Source of the DNA: Marivita sp. S6314
GTDB taxonomy: Bacteria; Pseudomonadota; Alphaproteobacteria; Rhodobacterales; Rhodobacteraceae
Length of the DNA stretch: 64,000 nt
Assembly: GCF_023015985.1 (NCBI RefSeq)
Contig: NZ_JALKAO010000003.1
Location: 124,001 to 188,000 of the forward strand
Direction of reading: 5' to 3'
Below are positions 48,111 through 57,221 of the stretch, piece by piece. The notes below the pieces were generated by a model that made no database searches, had not been told where the DNA came from, and worked only from the letters and a program-made list of their open reading frames with translations. Position numbers and translations under genes: made by a program. The first letter of the stretch is position 1, and every line of letters starts with the position of its first letter.

Positions 48111-49572
48111 CGGGCGTGGCCTGAATAGCCTTGGCGATCTCGGCCACACCCGGATCAATCCGCGCCTGCGCAATCGAGCTATAGGCCAGTCGGTAAAAAT
48201 TGGCTGGCGGATTGCCATCAGCAAAAAACGCGGTGCCGGGTTCGATCAGGACACTGGCGTCCCGTAGCCGCGCGGCAAGGTCCTGGCTGTCGACATGATC
48301 GGGCGCCCGCATCCAGAAAGAAGACCCCCCGTTGGTGCCTTTCCCGGCAATCGTCAGCCCGTGCTTGTTGATGGCGTGCTCCATGATGGCGCGGCGGTCG
48401 GCCAGGGCTTTGCCAGTGCGGCGGATCAGGCTGTCATAATGCCCGAGGCTCAGGAAATAGGCGGTGGTGCGCTGCGCGTGGCCGGGGGGATGGCGCAGCA
48501 TTGAGGCACGCAGGGCGCGGACTTCCCGGATAAAGGGGGCAGAGCCGACCAGATATCCAAGCCGCAACCCGGGAAAGAGCGATTTGGAAAAGCTGCCGAC
48601 ATAGATCACCCGGCCATCGGTATCGAGGCTCTTAAGCGCGGGCATGGGCGTTTTGAGATAGGCCATCTCGAATTCGTAATCGTCTTCGACAATCAGCGCG
48701 TCCAATTCCCTGGCACGGGCCAGCAAGGCCTGCCGCCGTTGCAAGGGCATCGTATAGGACGTGGGGCATTGGTGGCTGGGGGTTGTGAAAATGACGTTGG
48801 TGTCGTCCGGGATCAGGTCCGGAGGAAGGCCATCCTTGTCCACCGGCACCGCGAGCGTTTCGCATTGCGCCCGGCCCAGAATTTCGCGCAAGGCCGGGTA
48901 ACAGGGGTCTTCGATCACCGCGACGCATCCCTTGTTGAGCAGGGTTTGCTTGGTCATCCAAAGCGCGTTTTGCGCCCCAAGCGTGATCAGAACCTCGTCG
49001 GCATTGGCCGAAATGCCCCGGCGGGGCAGGGTGTGGCGCAGGATAAATTCGACCAGTTGCGGATCGTCCTGATCGTAGTAATCCTGTGTCATGGCGGAAA
49101 AATCGCGCGCGCCAAGGGCTTGCAGGGCGCACAGACGCCAGTTCGAATGATCGAACAATTGCGGGTCTGTCTGGCCATACAGAAACGGGTAGCGATAGTT
49201 CTGCCAATCCCGGGGCCGTTCGAGTTTCACACCCCCGGTAAATCGACGTCTGAGTGCGCGGGTCCAGTCCACGGCGTCGCGTTTTTCGGGGGGGCTTTCG
49301 AATACGGGGGGTTCGGGGGCGTCCTCGGATACGAAGTAACCCGAACGCCCTTTCGAGGTCAGGTAATCATTGGCCAGAAGTTCGGTATAGGCCAGCGTAA
49401 CGGTGATCCGGCTGACGCCCAGATGGGCGGCGAGTTTGCGGCTGGAGGGAAGTTTTTCGCCCTGTCGGAACCGGCCCGACAGGATGCCTTCGGCCACCAT
49501 CTGCTGAATCCGGGCCTGAAGGGTGCCCTTGGTGTCGGGTTTAAGGAAAAACGTCTCAACGGGGATGGCCAT
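48103..49572 (-). CDS. MocR-type (GntR winged helix plus aminotransferase) regulator
   Basis: The 489-residue protein has a GntR-type winged helix at about 10-80 (GEKLPSSRKLAAHLGVSRIT). It is joined to a fold-type I aminotransferase domain with the PLP Lys in VGSFSKSLFPGLRLGY. MocR proteins such as PdxR, TauR and GabR use pyridoxal phosphate and sometimes an amine to control transporters or B6 synthesis. No pdx or tau gene is adjacent, so the target is unknown; the solute-binding gene upstream on the same strand is a possible target. AGGATT-like spacing is weak at the start. Confidence 0.9.
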   Translation of the reverse strand: MAIPVETFFLKPDTKGTLQARIQQMVAEGILSGRFRQGEKLPSSRKLAAHLGVSRITVTLAYTELLANDYLTSKGRSGYFVSEDAPEPPVFESPPEKRDAVDWTRALRRRFTGGVKLERPRDWQNYRYPFLYGQTDPQLFDHSNWRLCALQALGARDFSAMTQDYYDQDDPQLVEFILRHTLPRRGISANADEVLITLGAQNALWMTKQTLLNKGCVAVIEDPCYPALREILGRAQCETLAVPVDKDGLPPDLIPDDTNVIFTTPSHQCPTSYTMPLQRRQALLARARELDALIVEDDYEFEMAYLKTPMPALKSLDTDGRVIYVGSFSKSLFPGLRLGYLVGSAPFIREVRALRASMLRHPPGHAQRTTAYFLSLGHYDSLIRRTGKALADRRAIMEHAINKHGLTIAGKGTNGGSSFWMRAPDHVDSQDLAARLRDASVLIEPGTAFFADGNPPANFYRLAYSSIAQARIDPGVAEIAKAIQATPVT

Positions 49573-49630
49573 CCCGGAATCGTATGCTGGACTTAACCGG
49601 TTTGCAATCTGGTCTTACGGGGCGGGCCGG

Positions 49631-49676
49631 GGAAGGGCTTTGCAAAGCCCTTCCTGACGCGGTTTTCAAACCGCGT
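49631..49676. repeat. Twin hairpin after the solute-binding protein gene
   Basis: A perfect 24-bp palindrome (49631-49654, core GGGCTTTGCAAAGCCC) is followed after 2 bases by a 20-base hairpin with a 9-bp stem and 2-base centre (49657-49676, ACGCGGTTT / AAACCGCGT). It lies 8 bases past the stop of the minus-strand solute-binding gene. There is no T-run. The geometry matches the twin hairpins at 52994 and 59560, but the sequence differs. A role in transcript ending is inference. Confidence 0.75.
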
Positions 49677-49683
49677 GTGCCCG

Positions 49684-51159
49684 TTACTCGGTCCAGCTCA
49701 CGCCGGTCAGGTCGGTCGCCTGTGTTGGCGCGTTTTCCCACAGACCGGTAATCCGGGCATCCGCGATGGTCGGAAAGGCCAGTTGGAACAGATAGCCGTT
49801 CACATAGTCATCCGAAATCGTCTTCTGTGCCTGCGCCAGCATTTCGGACCGTGTTTCCGGATCGCTGGTGATCTCCAGTGTCTGGATCAACGCCTGAAAA
49901 TCGGGGTTGTCATACTGGAAATAGTAATCCGGGCGGGCATAGATTCCGATGTCGAAAGGTTCGGTGTGGCTGACGATGGTGAGGCCGAAATCCTTGCCGC
50001 GGAACACCTCTTCCAACCATTGCGCCCATTCAAGATTGGTGATCTCGGTCTGGATTCCCACCTCGCGCAATTGCGCCGCGATAATCTCGCCGCCGCGCCG
50101 GGCATAGGAGGGCGGGGGCAGTTTGAGCGTTGTGGTGAACCCGTCTGCCAGCCCGGCCTCGGCCAGAAGCGCCTTGGCCTTTTCGGGGTCATGGGCGGAT
50201 TTGGCCGTGAGGTCGACATAGTCGGGATTGTGCGGCGCGAAATGGGTGCCGATGGGCGTGCCAAGCCCGAACATTGCGCCGTCGATGATCGCCTGCCGGT
50301 CGATGGCATGGGCAATCGCCTGGCGCACCCGGACGTCATCCAGCGGCGGCAGCTTGTTATTCGTGCTCAGGATGGTTTCGCCTTCGGTTGACCCCACCAG
50401 GACCTGAAAGCGCGGGTCGGCTTCGAATTGCGGGATGTTTTCGGGGGCGGGAAAGCCTGCAAAAGCGTCGATGTCCTGCGCCATCATGGCGGCAAAGGCG
50501 GCTGTCGGGTCAGAAATGAATTTGAACGTCGCCGATTCAAGCGCGGGGGCGTCGCCCCAGTACTCCGCGTTGCGGCTGAGTTCGATGCGGTCGCCTTGCA
50601 CCCATTGGTCAAACTTGAACGCGCCGGTGCCGATGGGCTTTTGCTTGATGTCGTCAATGCTTTCGGGGGCCACGATCACCGCGTCCCCCCAGGCCATGTT
50701 GAACAGGAAGTTGCCGTTGGGGGCAGACAGCGTCACGGCGACGGTTTGCGGATCGATGACCTTTACGTCCTCGATTCCGGCAAACAGCGATTTTTGCGCG
50801 TTGGCGCTGTCTTCGGCGCGCGCCCGGTCAAGCGAGAACTTGACGTCCTGTGCATCCAGCGTCGTGCCATCATGGAAGGTGACGCCGTCGCGCAGGGTGA
50901 AGGTGTAGGTCATGCCGTCGTCGCTGATTTCCCAGCGTTCCGCGAGGCCCGGGACCACCGACCCGTCTGACATGAACCGGGTGAGGCCTTCGAAAACGTT
51001 CGAATAGAGCACGCTGTCGATGGCCCCGGCAGCCGCGCTTGTCGGATCGAGATGGGGTGGTTCAAGCTGAAGCGCGATGGTCAGATCGGTTTGTTGTGCC
51101 AAAGCGGGCGTGCACAGCAATACCGCGCCAGCCACAGAACTGAGAAAACGGGCAGTCAT
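49684..51159 (-). CDS. ABC transporter substrate-binding protein, family 5 (peptide/oligo type)
   Basis: The 491-residue protein has a signal peptide (FLSSVAGAVLLCTPALA) and the SBP_bac_5 fold typical of dipeptide, oligopeptide and nickel receptors. Features are ALQLEPPHLDPTSAAAG at the mature N-terminus and VRQAIAHAIDRQAIIDG. AGGAGG precedes the ATG. No permease or ATPase gene is within the window, so it is an orphan here; its partners must lie elsewhere. It may serve peptides or another oligomer. Twin hairpins follow its stop. The divergent panB lies 153 bases away. Confidence 0.92.
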   Translation of the reverse strand: MTARFLSSVAGAVLLCTPALAQQTDLTIALQLEPPHLDPTSAAAGAIDSVLYSNVFEGLTRFMSDGSVVPGLAERWEISDDGMTYTFTLRDGVTFHDGTTLDAQDVKFSLDRARAEDSANAQKSLFAGIEDVKVIDPQTVAVTLSAPNGNFLFNMAWGDAVIVAPESIDDIKQKPIGTGAFKFDQWVQGDRIELSRNAEYWGDAPALESATFKFISDPTAAFAAMMAQDIDAFAGFPAPENIPQFEADPRFQVLVGSTEGETILSTNNKLPPLDDVRVRQAIAHAIDRQAIIDGAMFGLGTPIGTHFAPHNPDYVDLTAKSAHDPEKAKALLAEAGLADGFTTTLKLPPPSYARRGGEIIAAQLREVGIQTEITNLEWAQWLEEVFRGKDFGLTIVSHTEPFDIGIYARPDYYFQYDNPDFQALIQTLEITSDPETRSEMLAQAQKTISDDYVNGYLFQLAFPTIADARITGLWENAPTQATDLTGVSWTE

Positions 51160-51312
51160 AAGTCCCTCCTGTTGATGGGCTGCGCCCAGGTGTTTTCGAG
51201 AGTGTCACGGCGAATCGGCGTGTAATCAAGCACATGCTGCAATTTGCGCAGTGCGGCAGGGGGTCTGGCCTGTTAAGTCCGCTTTGGATCACGACGAGAC
51301 AGGAGCCGCCCG

Positions 51313-52146
51313 ATGAGCGCCACCGCCCGGAAAACAGCGCCTTTGCCCGATGATATTCGCGCCCAGAAAGGCGGGACGCCGATTGTCAGCCTGACCGCCT
51401 ATACCACGCCGATGGCGGAACTGATGGATGCGCATTGCGACTTTGTGCTGGTGGGGGACAGCGTTGGCATGGTGCTGCATGGCCTGCCATCGACACTGGG
51501 TGTCACGATGGAGATGATGATCCTGCACGGACAGGCGGTGAAGCGCGGGTTGCGACAGGCGATGATGGTGATGGACATGCCGTTCGGGTCCTACGAGGAA
51601 AGCCCCGAGCAGGCGTTCCGCAATGCGGCGCGGCTGATGGCGGAAACCGGCGCGGGGGCGGTCAAGCTTGAAGGTGGCGTGGGCATGGCACAGACCATCG
51701 CGTTTCTGGTTGCGCGGGGCATTCCGGTGATGGCCCATATCGGGCTGACGCCGCAATCCATCAACACGCTGGGGGGCTACAAGGTGCAAGGACGCGGTGC
51801 CGCGCGGGCGCAGCTCTTGGCCGATGCAGAGGCGGTTGCAGAGGCCGGCGCGTTTGCCGTGGTGCTGGAGAAGGTGCCCGAAAGCCTGGCGGACGAGATC
51901 ACCAAGGCCGTTCCAATCCCGACGATTGGCATCGGGGCGTCCGCGGGATGCGATGGGCAGGTTCTGGTGGTCGACGACATGCTGGGCCTGTTTACCAAAT
52001 TCAAACCGAAATTCGTTAAACGGTACGCCAGCCTGGGTGAACAGGCGGAAGCTGCTGTCGCGGCCTATGCGGCCGAGGTCCGATCGCGCGCCTTTCCGGC
52101 ACCCGAACATGTCTTTGCCGATACGGCACCGGAGTCCAAACCATGA
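51313..52146 (+). CDS. panB: 3-methyl-2-oxobutanoate hydroxymethyltransferase PanB
   Basis: PanB makes ketopantoate from alpha-ketoisovalerate and methylenetetrahydrofolate, the first committed step of pantothenate synthesis. The 277-residue protein has the family motifs [33 protein letters not shown], the metal-binding [10 protein letters not shown] and KLEGG. AGGAG stands before the ATG. Its stop overlaps the panC start by 4 bases. The 153 bases upstream, shared with the divergent solute-binding gene, hold no promoter I can place with confidence. Confidence 0.98.
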   Translation: MSATARKTAPLPDDIRAQKGGTPIVSLTAYTTPMAELMDAHCDFVLVGDSVGMVLHGLPSTLGVTMEMMILHGQAVKRGLRQAMMVMDMPFGSYEESPEQAFRNAARLMAETGAGAVKLEGGVGMAQTIAFLVARGIPVMAHIGLTPQSINTLGGYKVQGRGAARAQLLADAEAVAEAGAFAVVLEKVPESLADEITKAVPIPTIGIGASAGCDGQVLVVDDMLGLFTKFKPKFVKRYASLGEQAEAAVAAYAAEVRSRAFPAPEHVFADTAPESKP

Positions 52147-52985
52147 TCGCGCCGATTGTGCGGGACAAGGCGGCGTTGCGCGCGATGGTCACGCCGTGGA
52201 AACGTGCAGGTGAGGTGGTTGGTGTGGTGCCAACCATGGGGGCCTTGCATGACGGCCATCTGAGCCTTGTCGCAGCGGCCAAGGCGGCATGTGACCGGGT
52301 GATTGTCACGATTTTCGTGAACCCGAAACAATTCAACAACCCCGAGGATCTGGCAAATTACCCCCGCACCGAAGAAGACGATGCGCGCAAGCTGGAGCGG
52401 TTCGGGGTGGACGCGATCTGGGTGCCGGATGGCGATCAGATGTATCCGGAGGGCTTTTCTACCAATGTCTCGGTCTCCGGGCTGACCGATTGTCTGTGTG
52501 GTGCAACGCGGCCCGGGCATTTCGATGGTGTCGCCACCGTGGTCAGCAAGTTGTTCTTGCAGACCAGCGCGGATCAGGCGTTTTTCGGCGAAAAGGACTA
52601 TCAGCAGTTGCAGGTGGTCACGCGGTTGGCGGCCGATCTGGACATTCCGGTCACCGTTGTGGGCTGCCCGACCATTCGCGAAGAAGACGGGCTGGCGATG
52701 TCGTCTCGGAACCTGCTTCTGTCGGACCGGGCACGGGTCTATGCGCCGGTGCTGAACGAGGTGATGGAAGAGATGGCAGAGGCTTTGCGCGGCGGGGCGG
52801 AAATTGCGGCGCTGATGCCGAAAGCCCTGAAGCGGTTGGAGGTGGCGGGGTTCACCAGCGTTGATTATCTGGAACTGCGCCGGGCGGATGATCTGCAACT
52901 GCTGGACCGGGCGGACGTACCGGGGCGGTTGTTTGCCGCTGCGTGGCTGGCCGGAGTGCGGTTGATCGACAATATCGCGGTCTGA
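52143..52985 (+). CDS. panC: Pantothenate synthetase PanC
   Basis: PanC joins pantoate and beta-alanine using ATP. The 280-residue protein has [16 protein letters not shown] with the HIGH-type signature, [22 protein letters not shown] and the SSRNLLLS motif (KMSKS-like). The ATG overlaps the panB stop in an ATGA, so both are translated together. A twin hairpin follows the stop codon by 8 bases. Confidence 0.98.
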   Translation: MIAPIVRDKAALRAMVTPWKRAGEVVGVVPTMGALHDGHLSLVAAAKAACDRVIVTIFVNPKQFNNPEDLANYPRTEEDDARKLERFGVDAIWVPDGDQMYPEGFSTNVSVSGLTDCLCGATRPGHFDGVATVVSKLFLQTSADQAFFGEKDYQQLQVVTRLAADLDIPVTVVGCPTIREEDGLAMSSRNLLLSDRARVYAPVLNEVMEEMAEALRGGAEIAALMPKALKRLEVAGFTSVDYLELRRADDLQLLDRADVPGRLFAAAWLAGVRLIDNIAV

Positions 52986-52993
52986 GCCGGGGA

Positions 52994-53036
52994 GATGATG
53001 CGTCGACGCATCATCGTGTTTCCGTTCACGGAAACA
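52994..53036. repeat. Twin-hairpin repeat, copy 1 (panC / M20 gene junction)
   Basis: A perfect 22-bp palindrome (52994-53015, core TGATGCGTCGACGCATCA) is followed after 1 base by a 20-base hairpin, TGTTTCCGT-TC-ACGGAAACA (53017-53036). It fills the gap between the convergent stops of panC (52985) and the M20 gene (53049). An inverted second copy with compensatory changes lies at 59560-59602. Likely a bidirectional transcript end or repeat element. Confidence 0.88.
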
Positions 53037-53048
53037 GATGCGAAAGGG

Positions 53049-54323
53049 TCAGGGCAACAGCAGGGTTTGCAGGCTGCGCGCCATGACTTTCGCGCTGTCG
53101 AGCATGTCGGTGATGCCGACCCATTCATCGGGTTTATGCGCCAGTTCCAGCACACCGGGACCGTAGGCGATGCAGTTCTTCAGCTTGCCGATACGGTCGA
53201 TGTGTTTCTGGTCATAGCTGCCCGGTGAGGCGACATAAGACGGGTCTTTGCCCAGCACGTCCCGGATGGCGTCGTGCACGGTGGTGACCACGGGGGCATC
53301 CTTGTCGGTCATGGAGGGGATCACGCGGTTGAGTTCGCGAATTTCGTAGTCGAAGTTCTCGCGGCGGGATTTGAGATCTTCCAGCAGGTCGATGACCTCG
53401 GTGCGCACCGCCTCGATCGGTTCTTCCATTAAAAAGCGGCGGTCGATCACGATGCGGCAACTATCGGGCACGCAATGGGCGGGCAGGCCGGTGTAGTCGG
53501 CGGCTTGTTCGGGTTGGCCGCCATGGACCGAATTGATGTTCATCGTGGATTGCCGCGCGCCTTCGGGAACCACGGGCATATCGGTGCGGCGGGAGGCCAT
53601 GGCCGGGAACAGCGTTTCCTCGAACGCGTGTAGAACGGCGCCCATATGGCGGACGGCGCAATCACCCAGAAACGGCATGGAGCCATGGGCGATTTCACCC
53701 TTGGTTTCGATCTCGGCCCACCAGCCGCCGCGATGGCCGAGGCAGATGCGGTCTTTGTTCAGCGGTTCGGGGATGATCACGTGCTGCACGCGCGTGGGAT
53801 CAAACCAGCCCTTTTCCGCCAGATAGGCGACGCCGCCATAACCGCCGGACTCTTCATCCGCGGTGCCGCTGATTTCGATTGCGCCGGCATAGTCGGGATG
53901 TTCGGCAATAAAGGCTTCGGCGGCGATGATGGAGGCGGCAAGGCCGCCCTTCATATCGCAGGCCCCGCGGCCATAGATCTTGTCGCCTTCCACCGCGCCA
54001 CCAAAGGGGTCACGGGTCCAGCCGTGTCCAACCTCGACCACATCGGTGTGAGAGTTGAAGTGGACGCAGTCGCCCGACCGTGTGCCCTCGTGTCGGGCGA
54101 TCAGGTTCCAGCGCGGGTATTTTTCGCTATCGCCGGGAGCCCCTTCGGCGCGGACCCAGGTGGTTTCGAATCCTGATCCGCTCAGGCGTGCGGCAAGGGT
54201 GTCGCAGATGGCCTCGTAATGCTGTCCCGGCGGGTTGAGCGTTGGAATCGCGATCAGCCCCTGGGTCAGCGCGATCAGGTCTTCGCGCGCGTCGTCGATG
54301 CGTTGAAAGAGCGTGTCGCCCAT
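53049..54323 (-). CDS. M20 family ArgE/DapE-type deacylase
   Basis: The 424-residue zinc peptidase-family enzyme shows FNSHTDVVEVGHGWTRDPFG with the first metal His and Asp. GRGACDMKGG supplies a bridging Asp, and TADEESGGYGGV the catalytic Glu. Members deacylate acetylornithine (ArgE) or succinyl-diaminopimelate (DapE), among other N-acyl amino acids. The window has argJ, which removes the need for ArgE in the cyclic pathway, so another substrate is quite possible. GAGGTG precedes the ATG. It is co-directional with DUF2125 upstream, 54 bases away. Confidence 0.88.
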   Translation of the reverse strand: MGDTLFQRIDDAREDLIALTQGLIAIPTLNPPGQHYEAICDTLAARLSGSGFETTWVRAEGAPGDSEKYPRWNLIARHEGTRSGDCVHFNSHTDVVEVGHGWTRDPFGGAVEGDKIYGRGACDMKGGLAASIIAAEAFIAEHPDYAGAIEISGTADEESGGYGGVAYLAEKGWFDPTRVQHVIIPEPLNKDRICLGHRGGWWAEIETKGEIAHGSMPFLGDCAVRHMGAVLHAFEETLFPAMASRRTDMPVVPEGARQSTMNINSVHGGQPEQAADYTGLPAHCVPDSCRIVIDRRFLMEEPIEAVRTEVIDLLEDLKSRRENFDYEIRELNRVIPSMTDKDAPVVTTVHDAIRDVLGKDPSYVASPGSYDQKHIDRIGKLKNCIAYGPGVLELAHKPDEWVGITDMLDSAKVMARSLQTLLLP

Positions 54324-54377
54324 GGGTCACCTCGTTGCTGCCCGCACTGTTGCGGGAGGCGTGGCGCTTTGCAAGCG

Positions 54378-55355
54378 TCAGTCGAACTGCAACGGGGGTA
54401 AGGTGCCAATCGGCAAGGGACCAAGAAGCACAGTGCCGTCTTTCAGCCCCAGCGTGATGTCCAGCGCATCTCTGGATCCGCCAAAGGTGGCCAGCATGGA
54501 GAGCAGGTCAATCAAACCGTCGGTCAGCCCCGGTGGCAGATCGCCATTGGCGCGCGCCGCGTTCAGGCTTTCGCGCCAATTGTCCGCTTCGAGAGACACT
54601 TCGCCCGTGGCGCGGCCTTGCGGGTCGAACGCGGCGTCGCCGGTGACGCGGAAGGTCAGCGCACCGTAGGTGATCTCGGACCGGGGGACGGTGATCTGCG
54701 TTGGGCGCGGCGTGTCCGTTGTTCCGCTGTCCAGCGTGATCGGGGCGTTCAGATCCACGGTCATCTCGCTGCGCAGGGAGGCGAGGGAGTCGGGCGCAAG
54801 TGTGCCGGAGATGCGCGGATTGGACACCGCGATCCCGTCCACAAAGAGCGCGATGCGGTAGCTGGCGGGCGCGGGTTCGATCTTTTCCAGAGCGGCGGTC
54901 AGACCCGCGAGCGCGACGGTCTGTTCCGGACCTTCAAGGTTCAGCGTGGTGGCTTCGACATTGGCGCGGATCACGTTGTTTGACGCGTGGATCACGCTGG
55001 CGCGCAGCCCGTCAGAGGAAATGGCCATCGGGCCATCCGGTGTCGTGACGGTTTGCGTATCGGGCCACGCGACAATCACATGGCCCCGTTTATACGTCAG
55101 GCCGAGGATCTGGAAAAACGGTGCGGACCAACCGAACTGTCCGTCGGGAGATGTCAGGCTGGGGTCGGTCAATGTAAGATCCGTGCGGCTGGGAAAGCCC
55201 TGAACGGAAATATCGGCATAGCTGGCCTGCCACCCCGCGTCGCGCTGGTCGGCGAACCATGCCTCAACATCCCGCTGCAGCGCGTTGGCGGCGTAGAACC
55301 ACCAGCCCGCATATCCAAGCGTGGCCACAACAATCACGATGAAAAGTCGTTTCAT
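54378..55355 (-). CDS. DUF2125 protein, membrane-anchored
   Basis: The 325-residue protein has an N-terminal anchor or signal (RLFIVIVVATLGYAGWWFYA). The DUF2125 body is rich in beta strands (QGFPSRTDLTLTDPSLTS and SEITYGALTFRVTGDAAFD are visible). DUF2125 is common in alphaproteobacteria with no known role; the strand pattern recalls the AsmA/TamB-like lipid-transfer folds, but that is inference. The downstream M20 gene is in the same orientation. It is divergent from the gamma-glutamylcyclotransferase with 67 bases between starts. Confidence 0.85.
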   Translation of the reverse strand: MKRLFIVIVVATLGYAGWWFYAANALQRDVEAWFADQRDAGWQASYADISVQGFPSRTDLTLTDPSLTSPDGQFGWSAPFFQILGLTYKRGHVIVAWPDTQTVTTPDGPMAISSDGLRASVIHASNNVIRANVEATTLNLEGPEQTVALAGLTAALEKIEPAPASYRIALFVDGIAVSNPRISGTLAPDSLASLRSEMTVDLNAPITLDSGTTDTPRPTQITVPRSEITYGALTFRVTGDAAFDPQGRATGEVSLEADNWRESLNAARANGDLPPGLTDGLIDLLSMLATFGGSRDALDITLGLKDGTVLLGPLPIGTLPPLQFD

Positions 55356-55422
55356 GCGTGCATCCCCTTTTGTCCGCCGCGCGATTGGTGTTTATCGCGC
55401 ACATGGCAGCAGGACCAGCAAC

Positions 55423-55953
55423 ATGACGCTTTGGGTGTTTGGATACGGATCGCTTTTGTGGAACCCCGGATTTGATCCGGTGGAAACCGCACATGCACGG
55501 CTTGAAAACTATGCGCGCAGCTTTTGCATGCGGTCCATTCATCATCGCGGCACGGATGCGGACCCCGGTCTCGTGCTGGCGCTGGATGAACATCCCGGCA
55601 GTGTGTGCGACGGGTTGGCGATGCAGATGCACGAGGCCGAGTATGATGCAACGATGGCTTATCTGCGCGAACGGGAGCTGGTGTCGTCGGCCTATCTGGA
55701 AAAGACGCTGCCGTTGAAATTCGCCGATGGGCGCGAGGTCACGGCCGTGACCTATGTCATCGATCCCGACCACGTGCAGTATTGCGGATCGCTGGATCTG
55801 GAAGAACAGGCCCAGATTATCGCCAGAGCCGTGGGCGGGCGGGGTCCGAACAGCGAATACCTGTTTAACACCGCATCCCATCTGGCCGAACTGGGGATTC
55901 CGGATGCCGAACTTGAGTGGTTGTGTGACCGCGTCCGCGCCTTGATTGCTTAA
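55423..55953 (+). CDS. Gamma-glutamylcyclotransferase, ChaC-like
   Basis: The 176-residue enzyme has the fold motif VFGYGSLLWNPGF at residue 4 and the catalytic Glu in LRERELVSSAYLEKTL. ChaC-type enzymes degrade glutathione to 5-oxoproline and Cys-Gly. The ATG at 55423 has AGGA upstream; a longer reading from 55321 would overlap the divergent DUF2125 gene. The MotA-like gene follows 74 bases downstream. Glutathione work fits the gloB gene later in the window but the two are not linked. Confidence 0.92.
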   Translation: MTLWVFGYGSLLWNPGFDPVETAHARLENYARSFCMRSIHHRGTDADPGLVLALDEHPGSVCDGLAMQMHEAEYDATMAYLRERELVSSAYLEKTLPLKFADGREVTAVTYVIDPDHVQYCGSLDLEEQAQIIARAVGGRGPNSEYLFNTASHLAELGIPDAELEWLCDRVRALIA

Positions 55954-56027
55954 CGGCTTGGCGATTGGCGGCGAAGCGCCTAGAGTTGCCCGCGAAGAAT
56001 AAGAAAACCGCGTCAGGAACTGTCCGA

Positions 56028-57218
56028 ATGGATCAGCCGGACATCGAGGCCGAGCCACAATTTTCCCAACCTGTCCGTCAGGTTCTGATGATGCTCCTTG
56101 TTTTGGGGCTGACCGGCTTTGGCGGGTTTCTGGCGCTGCCTCGTGTGTTGCCGGTGTTCGAGGCGAACCCCTATCTTAACGGGTTTATCCTGTTTGTGTT
56201 CGGGATCGGCGTGGTCGCCTGTTTCTGGCAGGTCTGGCAGTTGATCCAATCGGTGCGCTGGATCGAAACCTTTGCCCGCGAACGCGAAGCCGGTGTGCAG
56301 ACCAAGGCGCCGCTGTTGCTGGCCCCATTGGCAACGCTGTTGCGGTCGCGGGGCCGGCGGATGCAGATCAATACGGCGTCGACCCGGTCCATTCTGGATT
56401 CCGTGGCCACCCGGATCGACGAGGCGCGTGAAATCACGCGGTACATTGTCAATCTTCTGATCTTTCTGGGCCTGTTGGGAACGTTTTACGGTCTGGCGAC
56501 AACGGTTCCTGCATTGGTGGACACCATTCGCGGCCTTGCGCCCGAAGATGGCGAAAGCGGCGTTGAGGTCTTCGCGCGGCTGATGAACGGGTTGGACAGC
56601 CAGTTGTCCGGTATGGGCGTAGCCTTTGCCTCATCGCTTTTGGGGCTGGCGGGATCGCTGGTTGTGGGGCTGCTCGAACTTTTTGCCGGGCATGGGCAAA
56701 ACCGGTTTTACCGCGAATTGGAAGAGTGGCTGAGTTCGATCACGAAGCTTGGGTTTTCCAGCGGCGAGGGCGACGGCACCGGCGAAATGAGCGCGACCGG
56801 CGCGGTGCTGGACCAGATGATCGAGCAGATGGACACGATGCAGCTTTTGTTTGCGCGATCCGAAGAGGGGCGCAGCGAGGTTGAGAACCGATTGGGCCAA
56901 CTGAGCGATGCCCTGGAGCGGATGACCGAACGAATGGAGGCCTCTGCCCCCACCGCATCGGCTTTTGCGCGGATCGCGGAAGGGCAGGAGCGACTGATCG
57001 AAGTCTTGGACCACAAATCCGAAAACGAAGGTCTGGATGCCGAAAGCCGGATGCGGTTGCGGTCCATTGACGTGCAGATGTTGCGTATCCTTGAAGAGAT
57101 CGCGGCGGGCCGTCAGGAAACGATGGCCGAACTGCGCACCGATCTGTCGACCATTGGTCGCGCGCTGGACCGGTTGGCACGCACCGCCGGACGCCCGACA
57201 GACAAGGGCGAGGGCTAA
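56028..57218 (+). CDS. MotA/TolQ/ExbB-type proton-channel family protein
   Basis: The 396-residue protein has four hydrophobic segments (about 18-38, 50-72, 143-165 and 200-225). The MotA_ExbB signature falls over the last two: NLLIFLGLLGTFYGLATTVP and GMGVAFASSLLGLAGSLVVG. Residues 230-396 are predicted helical and cytoplasmic, with coiled-coil character. The start at 56028 (MDQPDIEAEPQ) is chosen; a longer one at 55965 is possible. The MotB-like partner begins 3 bases after its stop. The pair should form a proton-driven stator, but its target is unknown. No flagellar or tol genes are nearby. Confidence 0.87.
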   Translation: MDQPDIEAEPQFSQPVRQVLMMLLVLGLTGFGGFLALPRVLPVFEANPYLNGFILFVFGIGVVACFWQVWQLIQSVRWIETFAREREAGVQTKAPLLLAPLATLLRSRGRRMQINTASTRSILDSVATRIDEAREITRYIVNLLIFLGLLGTFYGLATTVPALVDTIRGLAPEDGESGVEVFARLMNGLDSQLSGMGVAFASSLLGLAGSLVVGLLELFAGHGQNRFYRELEEWLSSITKLGFSSGEGDGTGEMSATGAVLDQMIEQMDTMQLLFARSEEGRSEVENRLGQLSDALERMTERMEASAPTASAFARIAEGQERLIEVLDHKSENEGLDAESRMRLRSIDVQMLRILEEIAAGRQETMAELRTDLSTIGRALDRLARTAGRPTDKGEG

Positions 57219-57221
57219 GCC

